Part shown: positions 59,026 through 64,000 of the stretch, one piece after another
Numbering within the stretch: the stretch's first letter is position 1
Layout: each line of letters opens with the position of its first letter
NCBI GenBank assembly: GCA_038182865.1
Contig: CP116226.1
Span: 2,914,001 to 2,978,000, forward strand
Source: Microbacterium enclense
GTDB lineage: Bacteria; Actinomycetota; Actinomycetes; Actinomycetales; Microbacteriaceae
Reading direction: 5' to 3'
DNA length: 64,000 nt
Made by a program: the position numbers and the translations under genes
Notes under the pieces: model-generated
What the model was told of the DNA's origin: nothing
The model's input: the letters and a program-made list of their open reading frames with translations, nothing else
Databases searched by the model: none

Positions 59026-60042
59026 ATGGAGCAGACCCCGACCGTTCGTCGCAAGCCGACGATCCGCGACGTCGCCGCCGCTGCCGGAGTGTCGCGGGGC
59101 ACCGTATCGCGGGTCATCAACGGCGGTCATTGGGTGTCTCCCGACGCGCGCGCCGCTGTCGAAGAGGCGATCGAACGAACGGGGTACACCGCGAACCACG
59201 CCGCGCGCAGCCTCGCGACCGGTCGGTCCGGCTCCCTCGCGTTCCTCATGACCGAGCCGCAGCACCTCCTCTTCGACGACCCGACGTTCGCGCTGCTCCT
59301 GCGGGGCGCGGCCGAGGCGCTGTCGCAGCGGGGGATGACCCTCGTGCTCCTCATCGCGGGCACGCCGGCCGAACGAGCCAACGTCGAGCACTACGTCAGC
59401 GCCGGGCACGTCGACGGCGTGCTGCTCATCTCCTCGCACGAGGCCGACCCCCTGCTGGAGTCGTTGCTGGAGGCCGGCATCCCCACCGTCTCGTGCGGCG
59501 TCCCTCTCGGACACCGGGCCGAAGTGCTCAGCGTGTCGGTCGATGAGAGCGGGTCCGCGCGCGAGATGACCGCCTACCTCCGATCCCGCGGGCATCGACG
59601 CATCGCGATGATCGCCGGTCCCGACGACACTCCCGGAGGGCGGTTCCGGCTCGTGGGATTCCGGAAGGAGATGGGCGCGGACTTCGACCCCGCCCTCGTC
59701 GAGATCGGCGACTACTCCTTCGACTCCGGGGCTGCCGCGATGGCTCGGCTGCTGGAGCGCGCGCCGGATGTCGACGCCGTCTTCGCGGCCTCCGACTCCA
59801 TGGCCGCCGGCGCGGTGCAGACGCTCCGCCGGGCGGGGCGACGCGTTCCCGACGATGTGGCCGTCGCCGGATTCGACGACTCGGGCCTCGCCGCCACGCA
59901 CGAGCCTGCGCTGACCACCATGCGCCAGCCGTGGGAGCAGCTGAGCGAGCGGATGGTCACGCTGCTCCTGGATGCCATCGCCGGGCGCCCCGTCTCACCG
60001 GTGGTGCTGTCGACCACGCTCGTCGCGCGCGACTCCGCCTGA
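59026..60042 (+). CDS. ganR: LacI-family repressor of the galactan locus
   Basis: 338 residues. The helix-turn-helix is PTIRDVAAAAGVSRGTVSRVINGGHWVSPDAR with the hinge TGYTANHAARSLATGRS. The sugar-binding domain follows, with VAVAGFDDSGLAATHEPALTTMRQP typical of the family. TAGCAT lies six bases before the ATG, so the message is probably leaderless. Divergent from ganA and separated by the two mirrored operators. Galactose or a galactooligosaccharide is the likely inducer. Confidence 0.92.
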   Translation: MEQTPTVRRKPTIRDVAAAAGVSRGTVSRVINGGHWVSPDARAAVEEAIERTGYTANHAARSLATGRSGSLAFLMTEPQHLLFDDPTFALLLRGAAEALSQRGMTLVLLIAGTPAERANVEHYVSAGHVDGVLLISSHEADPLLESLLEAGIPTVSCGVPLGHRAEVLSVSVDESGSAREMTAYLRSRGHRRIAMIAGPDDTPGGRFRLVGFRKEMGADFDPALVEIGDYSFDSGAAAMARLLERAPDVDAVFAASDSMAAGAVQTLRRAGRRVPDDVAVAGFDDSGLAATHEPALTTMRQPWEQLSERMVTLLLDAIAGRPVSPVVLSTTLVARDSA

Positions 60043-60108
60043 CCGCCGCCCTCGCGCGACGCGCGCCGTCGAGCCGTCATGCGACCGCCGGGCATGAGCG
60101 CGCCCCCG

Positions 60109-60114
60109 TAGAAT
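60109..60114 (+). promoter_or_regulatory. -10 element TAGAAT for leaderless metG
   Basis: TAGAAT is followed by six bases and the GTG at 60121. No ribosome-binding site is present. Confidence 0.6.
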
Positions 60115-60120
60115 CCTGGG

Positions 60121-61695
60121 GTGACTTCCGGCCGATCCTTCTACATCACGACGCCGATCTACTACCCGAGCGACGTCCCCCACATCGGCCACGGCTATAC
60201 GACCGTGGCCGTGGACGCCCTCGCGCGCTGGCACCGGCAGGCCGGCGACGACACCTGGATGCTGACCGGCACCGACGAGCACGGCCAGAAGATGATGCGT
60301 GCGGCCGCCGCCAACGGTGCCACCCCCCAGGAGTGGGTCGACAAGCTCGTGAGCGAGTCGTGGTTCCCGCTGCTGAAGACGCTCGACGTCGCCAACGATG
60401 ACTTCATCCGCACGAGCCAGGCCCGACACGAGGAGCGCGTCGCCACGTTCGTGCAGGCGCTCTACGACCGGGGCTACATCTACGCGGGTGAGTTCGAGGC
60501 GCTGTACTGCGTCGGATGCGAGGAGTTCAAGACCGAGGCCGAGATCGTCGACGGCGAGGGCCCCTTCGAGGGACTCAAGGTCTGCGCGATCCACTCCAAG
60601 CCGCTCGAACTGCTGCAGGAGAAGAACTACTTCTTCAAGCTCAGCGAGTTCCAGGACCGCCTGCTCGAGCTGTACAAGACCGAGCCCGACTTCGTCCGCC
60701 CGGAGTCGGCGCGCAACGAGGTCGTCTCGTTCGTCAAGAACGGCTTGAAAGACCTCTCGATCTCGCGGTCGACCTTCGATTGGGGCATCCAGGTGCCGTG
60801 GGATGACGCGCACGTCATCTACGTGTGGGTCGACGCGCTGCTCAACTACGCCACGGCCGTCGGCTATGGCAACGACCCCGAGCAGTTCGCGCGCCGCTGG
60901 CCTGCGTACCACGTGGTCGGCAAGGACATCCTGCGCTTCCACGCCGTCATCTGGCCCGCGATGCTCATGGCCGCGGGGCTCGAAGTGCCCCGCGGAGTGT
61001 TCGCGCACGGCTGGCTGCTGGTCGGCGGCGAGAAGATGTCGAAGTCGAAGCTCACCGGCATCGCGCCGACCGAGATCACCGATGTCTTCGGCTCCGACGC
61101 GTACCGGTTCTACTTCCTTTCCGCGATCGCCTTCGGTCAGGACGGCTCGTTCTCGTGGGAAGACCTCTCGGCGCGCTACCAGGCCGAGCTCGCCAACGGC
61201 TTCGGCAACCTCGCATCCCGCACGATCGCGATGATCGAGCGTTACTTCGAGGGGATCGTGCCGCCCGCGGGCGCCTTCACCGAGGCCGACTCGGCGATCC
61301 AGCAGACGGTGGCGGATGCCGCGACGAACGCCGACGCGGCCATCGAGAAATTCCGCATCGACGAGGCGATCGCCGCGATCTGGACGATCGTCGACGCCCT
61401 GAACGGCTACATCACCGACAACGAGCCGTGGGCCCTGGCGAAGGATCCGGAGAAGCGCGAGCGCCTCGGCACGGTTCTGTACACGGCCGCCGAGGGACTG
61501 CGCGCACTCGCCGTGCTGCTGTCCCCGGTCATGCCGATCTCGACAGAGAAGCTGTGGGTCGCGCTGGGTGCGGCCGAGAGCATCGGGCGTCTGCGCGACC
61601 AGCCCCTTCGTGAGGCCGGGCACTGGGGCGTCCTGCGGCCGGGGTCGTCGGTGAACGGCCTGTCTCCGCTGTTCCCGCGCGTCGAGCAGGCGTGA
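60121..61695 (+). CDS. metG: Methionine--tRNA ligase
   Basis: 524-residue class I aminoacyl-tRNA synthetase. The HIGH motif is PHIGHGY, the catalytic KMSKS loop is EKMSKSKLTG, and the zinc knuckle is CVGC with CAIH about 37 residues later. There is no C-terminal tRNA-binding extension. GTG start supported by TAGAAT six bases upstream. It overlaps tatD by GTGA, the conserved actinobacterial order. Confidence 0.97.
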   Translation: MTSGRSFYITTPIYYPSDVPHIGHGYTTVAVDALARWHRQAGDDTWMLTGTDEHGQKMMRAAAANGATPQEWVDKLVSESWFPLLKTLDVANDDFIRTSQARHEERVATFVQALYDRGYIYAGEFEALYCVGCEEFKTEAEIVDGEGPFEGLKVCAIHSKPLELLQEKNYFFKLSEFQDRLLELYKTEPDFVRPESARNEVVSFVKNGLKDLSISRSTFDWGIQVPWDDAHVIYVWVDALLNYATAVGYGNDPEQFARRWPAYHVVGKDILRFHAVIWPAMLMAAGLEVPRGVFAHGWLLVGGEKMSKSKLTGIAPTEITDVFGSDAYRFYFLSAIAFGQDGSFSWEDLSARYQAELANGFGNLASRTIAMIERYFEGIVPPAGAFTEADSAIQQTVADAATNADAAIEKFRIDEAIAAIWTIVDALNGYITDNEPWALAKDPEKRERLGTVLYTAAEGLRALAVLLSPVMPISTEKLWVALGAAESIGRLRDQPLREAGHWGVLRPGSSVNGLSPLFPRVEQA

Positions 61696-62666
61696 GCACG
61701 TCGGCCCCGGATCCGGCGGCGGTCCCCGAGCCCGTCGACGGGTCCGCCCCCGGCTCCACCCCCGTCGCCCGCCCTCGCGGCCCGATCGAGGGCGATCCCA
61801 GCCAGTACGTGCGCGAGCGCTCCGCCGACGGGCGCCGCGACGTCAGCTACCCGCCCGCGCCCGAGCCTCTGGGCGTGCCGGTCTACGACAACCACACGCA
61901 CCTCGAGATCGAGGACGGCGAGACCGGTCTGTCGCTCGACGAGCAGCTCGAGCGCGCCCTGGCCGTCGGTGTGCACGGTGTCGTCCAGGCCGGCGGCGAC
62001 GTCGACTCCTCCCGCTGGTCGGCGTGGGCCGCCGACAGGCACCCCCGCGTGCTGGCGGCGGTGGCGATCCACCCGAACGAGGCACCGGTCTACGAGCGGG
62101 CGGGGGAGCTGGATGCCGCGATCGCGGTCATCGACGAGCTCGCGGCCGCGCCGCGGGTGCGCGCCATCGGCGAGACGGGACTGGACTTCTTCCGAACCGA
62201 GGCCGATGGCATCCCGGCGCAGATGCGCTCGTTCGAAGCGCACATCGCCCTGGCGAAGAAGCACGACATCGCGATGCAGATCCATGATCGCGACGCGCAC
62301 GAGGCGGTGCTCGAGACGCTCAAGCGGGTCGGGGCACCGGAGAAGACGGTGTTCCACTGCTTCTCGGGCGATGCCGACATGGCCCGGATCGCCGCGGATC
62401 GCGGCTACTACCTCTCGTTCGCCGGCAACGTCACGTTCAAGAACGCGCAGAACCTCCGCGATGCCCTCGCGGTGACTCCGCGCGAGCGGATCCTCGTCGA
62501 GACCGATGCGCCGTTCCTCACGCCGGTGCCGTATCGCGGTCGCCCCAACGCTCCGTATCTGATCCCCGTCACGCTGCGGTTCCTCGCGGCCGAGCTGGGG
62601 GTCGACGCCGACGAACTCGCCGCCCAGGTCGCCGCGAACACGATCGAGGTGTACGGCGCGTTCTGA
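61692..62666 (+). CDS. tatD: TatD-family metal-dependent DNase
   Basis: 324-residue TIM-barrel hydrolase. Metal ligands are in YDNHTHLEI, AIGETGLDFF, QIHDRDAHEA, FHCFSGD and LVETDAPFLTP. An N-terminal extension of about 60 residues rich in Pro and Asp precedes the barrel and is unusual for the family in general. GTG start overlaps the metG stop. The usual downstream rpfB and rsmA are not found; a convergent small ORF and sugar transporter follow. Confidence 0.94.
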   Translation: MSTSAPDPAAVPEPVDGSAPGSTPVARPRGPIEGDPSQYVRERSADGRRDVSYPPAPEPLGVPVYDNHTHLEIEDGETGLSLDEQLERALAVGVHGVVQAGGDVDSSRWSAWAADRHPRVLAAVAIHPNEAPVYERAGELDAAIAVIDELAAAPRVRAIGETGLDFFRTEADGIPAQMRSFEAHIALAKKHDIAMQIHDRDAHEAVLETLKRVGAPEKTVFHCFSGDADMARIAADRGYYLSFAGNVTFKNAQNLRDALAVTPRERILVETDAPFLTPVPYRGRPNAPYLIPVTLRFLAAELGVDADELAAQVAANTIEVYGAF

Positions 62667-62783
62667 CCCGGATCGCGGGTCACACGCTCCGCGATGTGCG
62701 TATCCTCCGGCGGAGGGGGCCGGATGCCTCTGAGGTTGTGTCATCGCCGAGGTCGTGCGCGCGCCAGGTAGGTCCGGGAACGA

Positions 62784-62817
62784 CGGAGGTCGGCACCCCG
62801 GGGGATGCCGACCTCCG
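62784..62817. terminator. Bidirectional hairpin terminator
   Basis: A perfect 12-bp stem (62784-62795 with 62806-62817) and a 10-base loop, between tatD and the convergent small ORF. A shorter repeat CCTCCG-G-CGGAGG (62704-62716) lies nearer tatD. Confidence 0.8.
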
Positions 62818-62828
62818 TGAGCGGTCGC

Positions 62829-62945
62829 TCAGCGCTTCTCGTCGTCGAGGCGCGCCTCTTCGGCGCGTTCGAGACGGTCTTTCTCCTTCTGGGCGGCCTC
62901 GCGCTCTTCGCGGATCTCTTCGTGCGACTTCGAGTTGTTGGTCAT
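62829..62945 (-). CDS. Small charged hypothetical protein, 38 residues
   Basis: Too short for ordinary ORF calling. It encodes MTNNSKSHEEIREEREAA and continues with Lys, Glu, Arg and Asp to the C-terminal DDEKR. Almost every residue after the first seven is charged or Ala, so it should form one amphipathic or fully polar helix. AAAGGA lies eight bases before the ATG, and the gene starts 12 bases after the sugar-porter stop, so the two are probably cotranscribed. A strong terminator follows. No family recognised. Confidence 0.62.
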   Translation of the reverse strand: MTNNSKSHEEIREEREAAQKEKDRLERAEEARLDDEKR

Positions 62946-62957
62946 GACGGGGTCCTT

Positions 62958-64000
62958 TCAGGCCTTCTGCTTCTTCGGTTTCCGGACGAACAGGGTCTCG
63001 GTCTGCTCCAGCTCCATGCCCTTGGTCTCGGGGATCTTCCAGAGCACGAAGACGAACGACAGCGCGGCGAAGAACGCGTAACCGCCGTACGTGACGGCGA
63101 GCGACCAGTCGGCCAGCTGCGGGAAGCTCCACGAGACGAGGAAGTTGGCGAGCCACTGCGCGCCGGCGGCGACACCCAGCGCCTTGCCGCGGATGCGGCT
63201 CGGGAAGATCTCGCCCAGGAGGACCCACACGAGCGGACCCCACGAGGCGCCGAAGCCGACGACGAAGAGGTTGGCGGCGACGAGCGCGACCGGTGCCCAG
63301 ACACCGGGTAGCGAGACGTCGGTGCCCGAGCCGGTCGCGAAGGAGAAGGCCAGGGCCATCGCGCCCAGGGAGAGGGTCATCAGCGCCGATCCGACGAGCA
63401 GCAGGGGCTTGCGACCGACCCGGTCGACCAGCCAGATGGCGATGAGGGTCACGAGGACGTTGGTGACCGAGGTGATCACGCCGATCAGCAGGGAGTCGCT
63501 CTCGTCGAAGCCCACCGCGCGCCAGAGGCTGGTGGAGTAGTAGAAGATCACGTTGATGCCGACGAACTGCTGGAACACCGACAGGATGATGCCGATCCAG
63601 ACGATGGGCTGCAGGCCGAGGGCCTTCCCGGCCAGCGACGCACCCTTGTTCTTGCGGTCTGTCTCGATCGCGGTGGTCAGGTCGTTGATGGTCTTGTCGA
63701 GGTCGGCCGGGGGCACGAGGCGGGCGAAGATGGCCCGGGCCTCGTCGGAGCGGCCTCGCGCCAGCAGGAAACGAGGCGACTCGGGCATCGTGAAGGCGAG
63801 GAGTCCGTAGACCGCGGCGGGGATGACGCCGACGAGGAACATCCATCGCCAGGCCTCGAGGCCCCACCAGAGCTGGTTGTCGGCGGTGCCACCGGCGGCT
63901 CCCACGAGCAGGGCGTTGCTGAGCAGGGCCGCGAAGATGCCGAGGGTGATCGCGAGCTGCTGGAGCGACGCGAGACTGCCGCGGATCTGCCGGGGTGCGA
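62958..64000 (-). CDS. Sugar porter (MFS, SP family), N-terminal part outside window
   Basis: Membrane sugar-proton symporter of the major facilitator superfamily. The visible 347 residues cover from helix 4 to the C-terminus. Landmarks are IRGSLASLQQLAITLGIF, WRWMFLVGVIPAAVYGLLAFTMPESPRFLL, LSVFQQFVGINVIFYYSTSLW, LVDRVGRKPLLLVGS, FPSRIRGKALGVAAG and the C-terminal IPETKGMELEQTE. These are the signature motifs of the GLUT/XylE-like SP family. The reading frame stays open to base 64000, so the start lies beyond. Substrate not readable. Confidence 0.94.
   Translation of the reverse strand, partial: APRQIRGSLASLQQLAITLGIFAALLSNALLVGAAGGTADNQLWWGLEAWRWMFLVGVIPAAVYGLLAFTMPESPRFLLARGRSDEARAIFARLVPPADLDKTINDLTTAIETDRKNKGASLAGKALGLQPIVWIGIILSVFQQFVGINVIFYYSTSLWRAVGFDESDSLLIGVITSVTNVLVTLIAIWLVDRVGRKPLLLVGSALMTLSLGAMALAFSFATGSGTDVSLPGVWAPVALVAANLFVVGFGASWGPLVWVLLGEIFPSRIRGKALGVAAGAQWLANFLVSWSFPQLADWSLAVTYGGYAFFAALSFVFVLWKIPETKGMELEQTETLFVRKPKKQKA

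Noticed and set aside
1..64000. tRNA, rRNA, CRISPR, insertion sequence or prophage
   Set aside because: I saw no tRNA cloverleaf with a CCA-side acceptor stem, no spaced direct repeats, no transposase or integrase, and no phage structural gene.

Overview
The window is about 64 kb of GC-rich DNA from an actinobacterium, most likely a member of the Microbacteriaceae such as Microbacterium. The signs are strong GC bias at third codon positions, many GTG starts, dense 4-base ATGA/GTGA overlaps, many apparently leaderless genes, F420-type enzymes, and the actinobacterial pmt/rsmI and metG/tatD neighbours. The genus is inferred, not proven. I count 51 protein-coding genes, two of them cut by the window edges. 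I saw no tRNA, rRNA, CRISPR array, insertion sequence or prophage. No stretch longer than 300 bases lacks a gene.

Layout. 0-7.6 kb: the 3' part of an RND efflux pump, an orphan sugar-binding-type lipoprotein, and a sensor kinase / LuxR regulator / DUF4097 operon. 7.6-15.2 kb: catabolic genes for omega-amino acids and glutarate (aldehyde dehydrogenase, glutaryl-CoA dehydrogenase, PLP aminotransferase, class III CoA-transferase) with a PucR and a LacI regulator. 15.3-25.3 kb: one long operon with a copper amine oxidase, a complete oligopeptide-type ABC importer, an S58 (DmpA/NylC-like) self-processing peptidase, a PaiB-like flavoprotein and a C45 (penicillin acyltransferase-like) Ntn hydrolase. 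25.3-33.2 kb: a small membrane protein, an EamA exporter with a divergent MarR regulator, HrpA helicase, and an ECF sigma factor with its CU044_5270-type partner. 33.3-35.8 kb: a GH3 lipoprotein and an LCP cell-wall ligase. 35.9-44.5 kb: a seven-gene pyrimidine or hydantoin catabolic operon (N-carbamoyl amidohydrolase, dihydropyrimidinase, F420-type oxidoreductase, NMT1-type ABC importer) with a divergent MocR regulator. 44.6-49.7 kb: aldo/keto reductase, DUF255 thioredoxin-like protein, an AAA ATPase and protein mannosyltransferase. 49.7-62.7 kb: the housekeeping genes rsmI, metG and tatD, with a complete galactan-utilisation locus (GH53, ABC importer, GH42, LacI) lying between rsmI and metG. 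62.8-64 kb: a 38-residue ORF and a sugar-porter MFS gene cut by the window end.

How the genes fit together. The 7.6-25.3 kb stretch can be read as one catabolic island. An oligopeptide-like amide is imported and cut by the S58 and C45 amidases. The freed primary amine is oxidised by the copper amine oxidase. The aldehyde and omega-amino acid then pass through aldehyde dehydrogenase and aminotransferase to a dicarboxylate, which is activated by the CoA-transferase and oxidised by glutaryl-CoA dehydrogenase. This chain is an inference from family chemistry and gene order, and its substrate is unknown; it is my best candidate for an undescribed system. The second candidate is the pyrimidine operon, where an F420-type enzyme sits where a dihydropyrimidine dehydrogenase would be expected.
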